A stretch of DNA of 64,000 nucleotides from Enoplolaimus lenunculus (lineage: Eukaryota > Nematoda > Enoplea > Enoplida > Thoracostomopsidae). Positions 44,342 to 56,212 of this stretch are shown piece by piece (the stretch's first letter is position 1; each line of letters opens with the position of its first letter). Position numbers and translations under genes: made by a program. The notes under the pieces are model-generated. The model made no database searches, had not been told where the DNA came from, and saw nothing but the letters and a program-made list of their open reading frames with translations. The stretch is from the NCBI GenBank assembly GCA_030248215.1, contig JASANG010003005.1:124001-188000 (forward strand), given 5' to 3'.

Positions 44342-47300
44342 TCAAGCTTGCATTTCGAGAAGCGGAACCGATGATACAGACGCCGCAGAATCTCCTGATC
44401 CACCAGAATTTCTCGCGCCCGAACGTCGTGAGCGGTGTTGGGATGCCGCGGATATTACGTTGACAGTTGCTGCGCCACCTTTGACACACGTCGCAACACA
44501 TTGCTGGACAACCGTATTTTGTCCATGTCGATGTGCATTATACGGAGAATGCGATGCACTGCGTCCAGAACCAGCTACACTGCATGTATTACTACTGATA
44601 CCGCAACTAGTACTAGACATACCGAAAGTTGTACAACCACCAGAATGCCCTTGTGCCGAATCAGCATCGCTACAAACGATAGTAACTTTGACGGGACTAC
44701 CCGAAGGTGGTACTCCAACCATAGCGCTTGGATCACAGAAACATTGCAGTCTGGGACATGGCGCAAGCTGAGCGTCTACTCCACCGGTGCGGCACGCTTG
44801 TGCCACAAACGGTGCGGCTGATTTCCACTCGAAATCGCGGCTCATCACAGGGCCACCGAAATTCGGGTTCACATTCTCGCATTCGTCTTGCGGTACCAAC
44901 TCACAACACGGTGCTACACCGTTACCCACACATGCTGCTGTCATACGTTTATCACCGCTGGCTGCTGCAAGTGAGTAATTGCCAAAATCTCCGTTACTAA
45001 CACATCGGCGTGGACTTTGGCGTCGATTAACCGTTACTACGTTCGCGTGCGAACACTGGTCCATCATTTGGCGTACCTGCAACGAATCATGACAACCGGC
45101 CGTAGACTGACAACTGTCACCAGGAGACCATCCACGAGCAGATGTACTTCCGCCGCCGTTGCCACCATACTCCGGACTGCGTGACATATGTAGCAAACTA
45201 TTATCACCCGATGAGCCGCATGATGACGAAACTAGACTCGAATCAGGGCCGCACTTTGTTGCATTCGCCTCCAACAGCAACGAGTTGATATATGGTCTAG
45301 TATCAGCAGTTCGATTGAGTTCTAAATTTGCTGAATCAGCCGCGATTGACATCATTGAGAAGCTTGACGCCGAAGAAACGGTATGTTTATGTGGAACGCC
45401 CAGGTCGCAAACACTTGACCGAACCGTTGTACTGTCGATATTTTGCACTGCCCGCGACGCGTATCCAGAATAACTCTTTGCGGGTTCTGGTGCGCTTGTC
45501 TCCGACATTTTGCAGCTGCTGCTATCATTGATGCCTAGACACATAGACTGAGTTACACTTTGGTCTTTGATTTCAACTGAACAACGACGGCGATTACCTT
45601 CCATTTCCATTCTCTCACGGCACGGCGCCAATTCGTCTGTTCCTACACGCCGTTTTTTATGCATCACAGCTGTATATACATCACCGGGTATATATGCCGT
45701 CCCACCACCACAAGGTATGCTATCATGCAGCGCATCATTAAATACGCGTTCATTTTCAACAACATTATCGGATTCTTTTACATACATCAATTCACACGTT
45801 TGATGATTGCAGTCCAAATCGTTCTCACTCAACTCCATTGCGCTGCGCTCATTGCTTTGCTGGACAATCGTATCGAAATTTAATTCTGTACCCATATCCA
45901 ATGCCATATGTTCCGTTTGAATTTCAACGTTTTGCTGAACCGTATCACAATGACATGTCGTTTGGTTGCAATCATCTGAGGTATTGTCAGTAAAGCTGTT
46001 TGTAAAATGGCAATTCAATTTAGGTCCTAATCGTGCTTGCTGATGGCATTCGCTCACCACATTATTATCTACGCTACCATCATTCAACAAATCCACGTCT
46101 ACATCAACGCGTTGACTACAATGCTGACTCTTATCACTAACATTTTCACTCTGCTCACAAATACTTGCCATATCCATTTGATATTTTGATTCTCTCAGCA
46201 CATCTGCCGTCTGGCTTGTATCGAAGCCAGGCTGTTCTTCTATATTCCTATCGCTTGATTGCTCTTCACCGTTTGTTCCAATTTCATCAGCTGCTTCTTC
46301 CGTTGAACACGTGTTGCCAACAAATTCTGACTTCGTTTCATCTGTTTCTCCTGACTGGCTACCATTACCCCCGTCATTTGGCGAACCAGATATAACTTCA
46401 CTTTCAGTGGTCGCTGGAGTCACGTTCGTTATCGTCTCTTGGGTTCTTGCACGTTCACTGACAGCGCCACTATATTTTGATGCCGCCCGTCGCATTACTC
46501 GTATATGCTCCATTATTTCTGCAATCGACGCGGCTTCTTTCGCATCAGCAATGAGACCAAATTCAACGGTAAACGTTGCGAAATGTTCAAATACTGTCAC
46601 AAGTTGTGGACCCAATCCGAGGATCGCAAAATGCATCCAATGCGCAACGTAAAGATGACTGAGCACGTGCCAGAGCAAATGAAATATGCGTTTGACAAGT
46701 GTGTCCATATTTGGTGGAAAAGTGTTACCTGGAAATCATAAACAATATTACACCACATGACACAACGCTGTTATAGAACGTTATAGGTTTGTTACTACAG
46801 TTGCGCCCACAAGCTTAAACCTAAGCTTAAAGCCATGTTATGCTAAAATCTGAAAATTTCGAAAAACCATATTTCTGTCGAAGTGTGAAAGTACCAAAAT
46901 TATTTTTACTTCGCTATCAGCGTATTTACAATCGCGAAAGCGAAAAAAACCGTTTGTAGCCATTTCCTAACTAAACACAAATTCAACTACAACAGCTAAA
47001 AATGGTTGAACTGGTAAAGTGGTTCCAGAAAACTTCGTCCGCCCGAGAAGCCGATTTTGGGGCATCGTACTAATACCGACGTGATACTTTTAAGTTTAGC
47101 CACATTCTTCTTATACAAGAGTCGAATAATTGTACAGTATCTAAAACATTCATATTTATTGTCATAGAGTGATTGCGAGCATACCGCGTAGACCAGACTC
47201 GTATATACTAATAATACAGGAAATATTATTATTTTGACACCAACCATATTTTGTCGGGAACGATTCTTCGCAACGAACAATTGACTCAATGAAAGACATG

Positions 47301-50300
47301 ACATAGTCCGTATATTGTGGCGCACTGCATTTTGTTTTCTTGCCACGTTCGTCGATCCATGTATATACACTAAAATAATAAACAACACAGTTTTATAGAA
47401 GTGTCATTGTTCCTTAGTTCCTTATCTCACTTTTTGGCTCTTGTACAAACTTTCGCGACGAAGGTGAAATTTCCCAGCGAAGAGAAGGCTTAGGGTTGCG
47501 CTATATACTTTATTGAGACGGACGCCAGCGCGAGACGCCGCCACGCGGTAATTTTTAATAAATCTTTTATAGAGTCGCGCGCCGCCGTCCATCAAAATTG
47601 TGTCGCCTGCCGGCGCGCGGCGACTTCCGGCGGCGCGCAGCGACTTCCGGCGGTACGCAGCGAGTATAATTGCAATAATACACGTTAGAAGCGATAAAAA
47701 TTACGATTCCGGTTGGTTGCAGAACCGGAACTAGATTTTAAGAAGAATTCGAATCGGATTCGGAATCCTTGTTGCACCCTGATAGTGCCCAACGGCTTTG
47801 CCAGGTGAGGTTTTACGAACGAAACTCCACCGTTTAGATTTTTGTCCACGAATTCTATGCTTTTCGTTAGTTGGTAACACAAGAACACACCCCAAAATTT
47901 GTATAGGACGTCACATGACCCCATTCTAAAGTCAAAGCTACATACAGTAGGCATATGATGTGGGCTATTTTCTGTCACATTATATCCAACAATATATACT
48001 GAATTTGGAAAAATAAAAAATCAAAGCAACACACAGCTGTTTGAATAATTCACGCACAGTTTAACCAATTCTACGAAATGACAGCTGATAAAATGCGATC
48101 AACAATTCGCTTTCAAGTTGATTTTCATACAAGACCAATTGGCAATGGCCATCCAATAGAAACACGAAGACCTGACCCCTCGACCAATAGGGATTAAAAT
48201 CAACCCTTCGACCAATAGGGATTAAAATCAACCCTTCGATCAATAGGGATTAAAATCAACCCTTCGATTAATAGGGATTAAAATCAACCCTTCGACCAAT
48301 ACGGATTAAAATCGAAAATTTTGTATTAAGATTTAGTTCTAATTTGTTTTGTCGCCCAATGAAAACGACATATATCTCTATTTGACTTTCAACACCCTAG
48401 TGTTAATTTGATAGAAGGCAACCAGTGTCATTGCTGTTGACATTACAATTCTTCTAAGGCTATGCCTGTTATATTATTGCAATCACTAAGTATATAAAAG
48501 GATAGTTTTTATGGAAGAGTAAACCAGAACCGATCCTACAGATAATGAGGCTCATGCTACTTTTAGGACCGACCCAGTTTCTGGTGGGTCTGTAAAAGGG
48601 TAGGCTTACATTCTAGACTACATTTTTTTTGTTTAGGCTTACACTTAGGAATACGTTTTGCAGCGCTTAGGCTTAGGCTTAAGAATATCAAGGATGGGCA
48701 GTTTTGGTTAACAACAGATACCAATTTTTAGCTATGACCGTAAAAAATTAACATTTTCAAAAATAAATTATTTTTATACTTCTTTCGTTGTTTTGTTTTG
48801 CGTTTTTCATAGTTTTATTATTGTGTGTTTTTTCAAAATATCTGCGTATAATTATAGCGTAACTACGAAAATTCATAGATTAGCAGCGAAATTGTATTTA
48901 CGTATCAGACATCACTTATTTCAACAATACAGCCATACATTCGGTGAATCCTCGACTTCGCGTTTGGGTTTCAAACCACCGAGACTTACCAAAAAACCAA
49001 GAGCGAGACTCCTATGCCTGATAAATATTTGCAAACAAATATCGTTTTCGAAACCGGCTCCCCATGAATACATAATCAATAATAACCATATTCATTTGAC
49101 AAACATTCCCTGATTACCCACATTTATCACACATAATATGAATATGCAATATGCATGCATTACAAACAAAACCAATATATTTTGTGGTATACCATAGGAT
49201 TACTGGCCCATGTACAGTACAGGGCCGGAACAATAGCATGAGCATATTCCTAAGCCTAAGCCTAAGCGTATGAATGAGCCTATTCCTAAGCCTAAGCCTA
49301 TGAATGAGCCTATTCCTAAGCCTAAGCCTAAGCTAAAAAATTAGTCTAAAGCTTAAACTGACTCTATTATAGCCCCTCCGGAAACCGATCCGGCCCGGTT
49401 CTATACATAAAATCATTTTGACAGACCAGAAAAATTAAAGCGACAAACGAGAACGATGAGTACACCACTGGGCTATAAAGCAAGCCATCAGTGCTACTAT
49501 TTCCAGTTATTTCTCGGCACTTTTCAGAGTTTTTCAGGACTTTTTTTAGACCTTTTCTTTTTTACATTCAAGCTTTCTCAGGGCTGCGGCCACCCAGCCA
49601 GCAGGCAGGGTGCGACCGGAATTACAATTTACCGCAACCGGAATTTGAAAAAAATACCGGAACCGGACAAATGAAAAATACATACCACCGAAAAATTCAT
49701 TTTAATTGTCTTTTTTTGCAATATTGTTGGTGAATTAACCTTAGTTGAACATAGGTATTCACTTTATCTGATGTAGTTTAGATTTTCATAATCCACGAAA
49801 GCCTAATAACCTTCGACGGTTCATTTTCAGCGATTGTCAAGATTTATATACTATACGAATGAAATCTATTAAATGTTTATCGTCATTTTTTAGTAAAATG
49901 TCTTAATTTGCACCTACCAAATTTTAATTCCGGAATTTTTAATTTCGGTAAAATTTTTTGCCGGAAACGGAAATTGAAAAAATGTCGGAACCAGAGCCGG
50001 AATTCCGGTCGCACCCTGCAAGGCAGATATGTCGCAAGCAAAAAATTCACTGACCAACAGATTTGTTGGCTCATTTTGTTTTCCACTGTTTTAGAAATTT
50101 TCACACGTGACGTCACAGTTTTGCTTCCCACTTCTGTTCAAACAACTCAATCAGTATTAATATTAAATTAGTTTTCAGTACGAAACGTAATAGACAACAA
50201 AAACTAACAACAAGCATATTAGTTTCCATTTTATAAATAGAAAAAATCGGACATAATACGGTACTACACAAACTTATACATAATCCCTAACCAACTAAAG

Positions 50301-53300
50301 CAGAATTTTGTATCCAGAAGCTACTTACATGGCCCACGCGTTACAAACAGTTTCATCTTATAATTTTCAAACAAAATTCGACGTAAAACCCAAAACCATT
50401 AATCAGGATGCAAAGCGAAACTGAATTTTATACTGGAATCGGAACAACAAATTTATACCGGAATCGGAACTACAAAATTTGTTACTATACGGATAATTTG
50501 TATTTACAAGTATAATATTGATTTAGGATGTCTGTTGGCTGGCAACAATTCTCAAAAACGTCGCATGAACACAACGGCAATCTATTCGGGCTCTGTAAAT
50601 ATAAACTACAATCAATTATTGATACGTTAACTCATCGAAAACAAATTAATAGATACATGATGATGAATTTTTATACAACATATCACAACAAGTAGGCCTA
50701 AAATTAAAATGTGGAAATTTCGATTCCGATTGATTGTGCAATCGGAATCGGAATCGGAATTCCAATTGGACGAATTTCCGATTGCACCCTGCGCCTTAAT
50801 CAATCAGGACTCAAAATTACGGGTTTTCTATACTCCCTTCCCCCATCCGAAGTTAAAGCCTAGGGTTAGACAAAGGCTTATCAAGGTTGTAGCTTGGGTA
50901 TATTTTTTCTTCACCTATATAAGATTAATCCTGAGTCTAAGCCGAAACCTGAAGGTGGCAAATGTACAAAGCCAAAACAACAATGAAACCAGGGTGGCAC
51001 CGAATCCACGATTTGACCGAATCCGAATCCAGTGCTAATTTGCCGAATCCGAAACCGAATCCTGCATGTTGCCAATTTCAGATATATTTATACTTTGTTT
51101 CAGAATATCAACGCAATGCCAGCCGTATAACTTTTAATACGTTAATATATTTCGTCCCGACGGCAGTTCTGAAATTTCTCACCTGAAATGAAAAATATTG
51201 ATTTTTATAGCAAGGTATTTACAAATTTTATTGCTTAAAAATGAAAAAACATATTGCCAAACTTTGTTGGATTCGGCTTTTGGATTCGGCTTTTCCACAA
51301 CCGAATACGAACCTCAAATTTTTGCCGAATCCGAATCCAAACCTTTGTTGCCACCCTGGATGAAACTGCCTATGAACCGCTCCCTCAGTCAATACACACA
51401 AACACCGCCCACATAACGTCTTTCAGTCATCATCAAACACTATGCATGTACGTCTATATACTTTGTGCTTTGTACTAAATATAGCATATTCTTCAAAGCC
51501 AGGTATATCCAAAGGGGCTCAGCCGAACCCTCCATGGTTCACTAAACAATTTTTCTTACACGTCGAAAATTAGTGTGAAACCATGAAATTTGTCGCTGTA
51601 AAGGCTGATTTATTCGCTTCTGGACCCCACACTTGTACTGCCAGCGACCGAATACGCCGGCGGCATTCACGTTTTGAACTAAACATAGAACAGCTTCTGT
51701 GCTAATAATCACAATCGTCACACGTTCAATGCGCGTGAAAGCCATGAAAAGCGAACACACACCATTAGCACCACAACGTCACCTTTGTCATGGTCACGTC
51801 ATACATTATCAAATCATGTATTATAGGCTTTCAAACCACGAACGATGTGTCCGTTATAACGCAAACAAAATTCTATAGATTTAAATTATTCATGTTATAG
51901 TAGTGTATACCTTTCGCTCACAAGCCAGCATACCCTTTTAGCCACAGGTTGTCCAGGACTCGGCCTGGAAATGCGTGCCTTTAACATGTTACGCTTGCTG
52001 AGAAAAGTAAATTGCATTTTCGTTTTAACCATTATGACGTTTTACTTAGTAACCTTTTCCGGCTCATGTACACTGTTCAACCACGACACGCTCTTAAACT
52101 TAGACTTTGGCTCAAGTAATGACTCAAGCTTAGGAAAACGCTCACATAAGCTTTCGCCTAAACGAACCATAGTATACGTACCATTGCATCAGCTTTTAAC
52201 CTTTAGCCAAGCTTTAATCTTAAATGTGATGGACGTGTAAAAGAATCATTTTTTCAACGCGGACACGTGAATCTAAGCATTATCGCGAAATCGAAATTTG
52301 CCCCAAAAAATGGTGAAGACTTTCTGAAAACAACAGGGTCATGACCCAACCAGATTTAACCAAAACCAAAACAGAACCTAAAATAGAAACCAAATTTTCT
52401 ACAGGAACCGGGCAAGGATCGACCGGATACTAATTTTACCGAACACCGGAACTGGAACCAGATGTTAACCGGATATAGGATATAAGTTTGTGCACTGTTG
52501 AAAGTATTTGAGTCGTGTAAACATATGTATTGATTGATTTAAGATTAATTTATGGCTTGGGTTTTCCATCCCATGTCAGTGTCCAGTGTTGACTTGCTCG
52601 GAATTGCACTCGCTGCAAAATATCTACGATTTCGACATGTAAAAGCAGATTTGGAATCACAACCGCAAATAACCGGTATTTGGCCTATGCATAGCTTAGT
52701 GCCCTAACACAATTATTAACCAATTCCTAAGGTTAAGGTTAAGCCTCAGCGTAAGGATACGCCTAAGACTAAGCTTAGGCGAACGCGTACGCCTAAGCAG
52801 AAAAGTAAGACCAAAGCTTAAGCTTACTCTATTGCAGTCTGCGAAAAAAAACCAACCCACCCTTCGTCTCAAGATATGTACTTAATTTTCAACAAACCCA
52901 ACTTACAAATTCCTTGGACCCGTCATTGCTGGACACGTATCACTTGTACAGAATTGACACACCATGGATGCGTGCAGAAGGTTTATATTGTTGAAAAACG
53001 CCAGTGCTGCAAAAAAGGTTTTAAACTTCAAAAGCGAACCGGATAAAGCTACTTCTGATTGCGCATCAGCTGCTGTTAAATACTACAACGCCCCACACTA
53101 TTATTCCCTCACTACAAGTTACTATTATTCTCTTACCACAAAGCACCACACTATTATCCTTTTAGTACAAATCCCGCACTATTGTTCTCGTACTACAAGC
53201 CCCGTAGCATTATTCTACTGCAATTTCTCCGCTATATTAATCGTACATTCTTTCAATTGCTACTTGGCCTACGCTGAACTACTACTATTTGATCAAAATA

Positions 53301-53708
53301 CAAAATTAGCCTAGACCAACACTAGTAATTAAACTTGAATAGCAGATTGGCTCGCGACAAATCCAATATTCTACAAACACACTACAACGACAGCAACAGC
53401 TCAACATACCGTGTGTCGCCAACCATTCGTCGATGTCAACTTTGACCGGTAATCGTACAATACTCGCAAGTTCTTCTTGATCGATTGTGTCACAGACTCC
53501 CCAGTCGCCTTTACGTCCGGCGGAACCGTGTAGTTTCGCCGCAGCCGCTCCAGCGCTATCAGTCGATGCTGATTTTTTGAGTAGAAGGGACGCCGCTGCC
53601 GTACCGGCACCCGGCGATGGGCAACAGCCGCCACCGAGCAACCGAACATCGTGCATACCGCCAGGGCCTGTGTTCGGATCTTTCGGGTCGCCTTTGCGTC
53701 TTGCCCGC
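44342..53708 (-). CDS. mob-2: MOB2-type NDR-kinase activator with a very long C-terminal tail, 4 exons seen
   Basis: MOB2 proteins bind and regulate NDR/LATS-family kinases (cell shape, neurite growth). Minus-strand exons in order: 53410-53708, 52907-53006, 47245-47369, 44342-46728, all joined in frame by GT-AG introns. The first seen exon starts inside a codon, so an earlier exon is missing. It has a Gly/Ala/Ser-rich stretch and then EELASIVRLPVKVDIDEWL. Exon 2 has FFNNINLLHAS and CQFCTSDTCPAM, with the zinc Cys pair C-x4-C. Exon 3 has VYTWIDERGKKTKCSAPQY and FPTKYG. Exon 4 starts NTFPPNMDTLVKRIF and has the zinc His pair in SHLYVAHW. APQY-x-DYVMS and FPTKYG favour MOB2 over MOB1 or MOB3. 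After the domain (about 70 residues into the last exon) the frame stays open for about 700 more residues: Ser/Thr/Asp/Glu/Cys-rich, low in hydrophobics, probably disordered. MOB proteins are usually 210-270 residues, so this tail is the odd feature. Confidence 0.9.
47500..47680. repeat. CpG-rich island inside the MOB2 intron
   Basis: The stretch contrasts strongly with the AT-rich surroundings: GACGCCAGCGCGAGACGCCG, and CGACTTCCGGCGG repeated three times with small changes, ending CGCAGCGAGTATA. No reading frame is recognised. It may be a GC-rich repeat family or transferred DNA. Confidence 0.5.
47690..47781. repeat. Short hAT-like remnant (CGGAATC words)
   Basis: ATTCCGGTTGGTTGCAG at the left and GGATTCGGAATCC then TTGTTGCACCCTG at the right. 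Only the end sequences remain. Confidence 0.45.
48172..48310. repeat. 28-bp minisatellite, five units
   Basis: The unit CAATAGGGATTAAAATCAAC plus CCTTCGAC is repeated five times with one or two differences per unit. It lies in the 5.5-kb MOB2 intron. Confidence 0.85.
48551..48690 (-). mobile_element. TelA telomere-repeat MITE, copy 8 (truncated)
   Basis: Reverse orientation: GCTACTTTTAGGACCGACCC, the arm, then TTAGGC words (TTTAGGCTTACACTTAGGAA). The distal end is missing after about 48690. Confidence 0.7.
49205..49408 (+). mobile_element. TelB telomere-repeat MITE, copy 6
   Basis: Left end GGCCCATGTACAGTACAGGG. The core has CCTAAGCCTAAGCC blocks around GTATGAATGAGCCTATT repeated twice; arm and right end GGCCCGGTTCTATACAT, with the final GGCC lost. 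It lies in the MOB2 intron. Confidence 0.8.
49606..50018 (+). mobile_element. hAT-like MITE (CCGGAA family E, copy 2)
   Basis: CAGGGTGCGACCGGAATTAC at the left and GGAATTCCGGTCGCACCCTG at the right. Interior TAACCTTAGTTGAACATAGG is shared with copies at 55787 and 58462. The target duplication is not clear. Confidence 0.8.
50404..50791. mobile_element. hAT-like MITE (CGATTC family N, copy 2)
   Basis: CAGGATGCAAAGCGAAACTG at the left and TTTCCGATTGCACCCTG at the right. The interior GTCTGTTGGCTGGCAACAAT is shared with 63574-63973. The flank after the right end (ATCAATCAGGACTCAAA) is also shared with that copy. Confidence 0.75.
50990..51358 (+). mobile_element. hAT-like MITE (CGAATC family I, copy 3)
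   Basis: CAGGGTGGCACCGAATCC and CCTTTGTTGCCACCCTG ends. Target duplications are AATGAAAC and GATGAAAC (7 of 8). It is nearly identical to the copy at 59523-59854. Confidence 0.85.
51359..52717. other. Rest of the large MOB2 intron
   Basis: No MOB2 exon was found here. A CCGGATAT-type remnant (GATCGACCGGATAC and GTTAACCGGATATAGG) lies near 52405-52490. Short open frames have no recognisable domain. Confidence 0.35.
52718..52873 (+). mobile_element. TelC relic, copy 5 (degenerate)
   Basis: Decayed CCTAAG words (CCTAAGGTTAAGGTTAAGCC), then AAGTAAGACCAAAGCTTAAG and ACTCTATTGCAGTCTGCG, which is the TelC arm. The ends are lost. It lies 34 bp from a MOB2 exon. Confidence 0.55.
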
Positions 53709-54050
53709 CTGAAAGTATAAGACAAAACGAGCCGAGATACAGAGTTTTTATTAGTAAATCGAACGCAGTTAGTGTAACTTGGTAGTCTTCTTCATGTCAT
53801 GCAACTTCCACATTAACATGAGTACACAAGAGGTGCTAACTTCGTGGGCGTAGGGTATCCGACTGATACAAACTAAAACCCCAAAAAACTTTGTGTACCC
53901 AGCACACTGAAGCCAAAAAAATTTCAGCATTGTTCATTCAGCTATCAAAAAAAAATTACCTGTTGCACGCATGTTATTGTGGAAGTTGCAATATACACAA
54001 TAATTGTTGCACGACTCGCACAAATGATTTCAACAAGTCGTAGCTATTAC
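53709..54050. other. Upstream side of the first MOB2 exon seen
   Basis: An acceptor on the minus strand (CTTATACTTTCAG) ends at 53709. No further exon was recognised upstream within the window, so the start of the gene is not defined. Confidence 0.4.
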
Positions 54051-54216
54051 GGCCAATGTTACTTTTAGGGGCGTAACAGTAGTTTAAGCGTATTTCTAAG
54101 CGTTGCAAAAGTGTGTTTCTAAGCGTAAGCCTAAGCAAAAAATGTAATCTAGAACCTAAATCCACTCTTTTATAGACCCACCAGAAACCTGGACGCCACT
54201 AAAAGTAACATGGACC
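54051..54216 (+). mobile_element. TelA telomere-repeat MITE, copy 9
   Basis: GGCCAATGTTACTTTTAGGG and GCCACTAAAAGTAACATGG ends; target duplications GCTATTAC and GCTATTAG (7 of 8). The telomere core is short (GTAAGCCTAAGC). Confidence 0.82.
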
Positions 54217-54223
54217 GCTATTA

Positions 54224-54300
54224 GGGCCTAAGCGTTGCAAAAGCGTGTTCCTAAGTCTAAGCCTAAGCAAAAAAATGTAATCTAGAACCTAAATCCATCA
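54224..54300 (+). repeat. Partial repeat of the TelA copy 9 core
   Basis: CTAAGCGTTGCAAAAGCGTG then TGTAATCTAGAACCTAAATCC repeats the middle of copy 9 just downstream of its right flank. It has no terminal repeats, so it is a local partial duplication. Confidence 0.65.
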
Positions 54301-54834
54301 TCTACATTAATTATTGTTTGCCTTGTGAAAAATCCAAATTCAATTCAACAACACTATCTGATTTTTATTATTTCAATTTATGTCGCTATTGGAATGCAAT
54401 CACTTACAAATTCGATATGTTATACATCACCATGTAGATAAATCCGTGAAAGCTCAACGGTCTCTTTTTCATTTTTTTCGTTCAAATCACTGAATTAATC
54501 GAGCAGATGTCGAGTTATTTCGGCAACTTGAATTAAAATGGTACACTAATCCAATTGGCGTACCATGGGATTTCATTCAGTTTACTGTCGAATTAAAAAT
54601 TACTACTCTCATGTTGGCAAATACGATTTAATACAGCGTCAAATATGTCTGTGACCCTGAACGAAAATAAAAACTTTTGTTTACAAACTTCATTAAACAG
54701 CAGAATCGCACAAGATTTGATCCAAAATGAACACAAGACACATACATAAACGATGGAAATATAAGATGAAAGGACTCTCGCGAGCAGGCCGACATTAAAG
54801 GCCAAATGCAAGTTTTTCTATGTAATTTTTAATG
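54301..54834. other. Gene-free stretch
   Basis: Nothing supported. Confidence 0.3.
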
Positions 54835-55205
54835 TAGGACGGAGTATCCGCATCGGCGCAGCAAAAAATTGCCGATTCGTTGCCGATATTTTTTGCACAT
54901 CACAGTCAGTTGTAATGCTATCAATTTCATTTCTGGGCACATATCAGTGTGTTGGCAGGAAAACTGTCATCTCTCGTGTGTTTGTGTTTCAAAAAATTAA
55001 TTGAAATGAACCGTTGTTATAAAATTATTATCGTTTATGATGGTTAGGGTTTAAGTCTTCATATTATGATGTAATGTAGAATCCTATCTGTTTATTAAGC
55101 ATGATGTACTAAAGTTAGAATCGACTATCGGCATCGGTTCGGCATCGGCAAAATTTCAAAATAAGAATCGGCATCGGTAAAATTTTTGGTATCGGCACAT
55201 CTCTA
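54835..55205. mobile_element. hAT-like MITE (GGCATC family G, copy 2)
   Basis: TAGGACGGAGTATCCGCATCGG-type left end and TTTGGTATCGGCACATCTCTA-type right end. The interior TAATGCTATCAATTTCATTT is shared with the other G copies. The left end is diverged. Confidence 0.65.
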
Positions 55206-55786
55206 GTAGGAACCTTATTGTCTTTCATAAGTTTTATTTCTATATCACTAGACCGTAAAAACACACTATCACAGTTATTTTATTTCAAAGTGAGTATTCT
55301 GTTGCTTAGAGTGGGCGTTTGGGGGCGACAACTCCACGTCTTGCTTATTGTCCGTTGAAGTTGTGGGGGTTCGGGTAAGCGACAGCCAACCTGAGAACCC
55401 AATAAAACAGAATTTTTTTACGTAGGGGGTGTTTTCTCTCGTGGGGAAAAGTCAAAACGTCACGAATGTCTTATCTAGCAACTTTGGCGATGTCATTTTC
55501 TTCGTTTTTGGAACAGACACGTAGCAACCACGTGTTGCAAACTGCAGATGCGAGTGGTTTAGAAGTAAATCGCTGAGTTCTGAGCAGAATATAAGCCTTA
55601 AGTTCTATTACAATCTAGTAAAACATAACTGTACAAGAAGCCAGCTTACGGTAGACAATTATCGAGATGTAGAGTAATCTTCAAAGAAAATTTGCGTTAC
55701 CCAGTTTTAAATTGGTCACCACCTCACCCCACCTTGTGCCGTACGCGGATACCCATCTCAATTACATCCCGGAAAATGCCTAACAT
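55206..55786. other. Gene-free stretch
   Basis: No supported gene or repeat. Confidence 0.3.
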
Positions 55787-56212
55787 CAGGGTGCAACAGG
55801 AATTACAATTTACTGGAATCGAAACCGGAATTTGAAAAAATTACCGGAAACGGAACCGGAAAATGAAAAATACATGCCACCAAAAAATTCATTTCTAATT
55901 TTCTTTTTTCTGCATTATTATTGTTGAAATAACCCTTAGTTAGAGATAGGTATTCACTTTATCTGCTGTGTTTTAGATTTTCATAATACACGGAAGCGAA
56001 ATCTACCTTCGATGGTTTATTTTCGGCGATTGTCAAGGTTTATATACCCTACGAATGAAATCGACTTAATTTTTATCGTAATTTGTTAGTAAAATATCTA
56101 AATTTCCACCGACCAAAATTGAATACCAGAATTTTTAATTCCGGCAAAAATTTACCAGAACCGGAAGGTCAAAAATTGTCTGAACCAGAACCGGAATTCC
56201 GGTTGCACCCTG
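55787..56212 (+). mobile_element. hAT-like MITE (CCGGAA family E, copy 3)
   Basis: CAGGGTGCAACAGGAATTAC and GAATTCCGGTTGCACCCTG ends; interior as in the copy at 49606. Confidence 0.8.

Noticed and set aside
44337-46741. Several open frames opposite the long minus-strand frame at 44342-46708
   Set aside because: The minus-strand frame is tied by splicing to MOB2 exons; the plus-strand frames are its shadows.
48172-48310. CRISPR-like array
   Set aside because: The 28-bp units are adjacent without unique spacers, in a eukaryotic intron: an ordinary minisatellite.
51542-51760. Candidate MOB2 exon on the minus strand
   Set aside because: It had a vague NVNAAGVFGRW resemblance to the MOB core, but the true exon with C-x4-C was found at 52907-53006 and joins perfectly on both sides.
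51971-52240. 89-codon open frame with a hydrophobic start
   Set aside because: It lies in a MOB2 intron, with no splice context or domain; probably chance.
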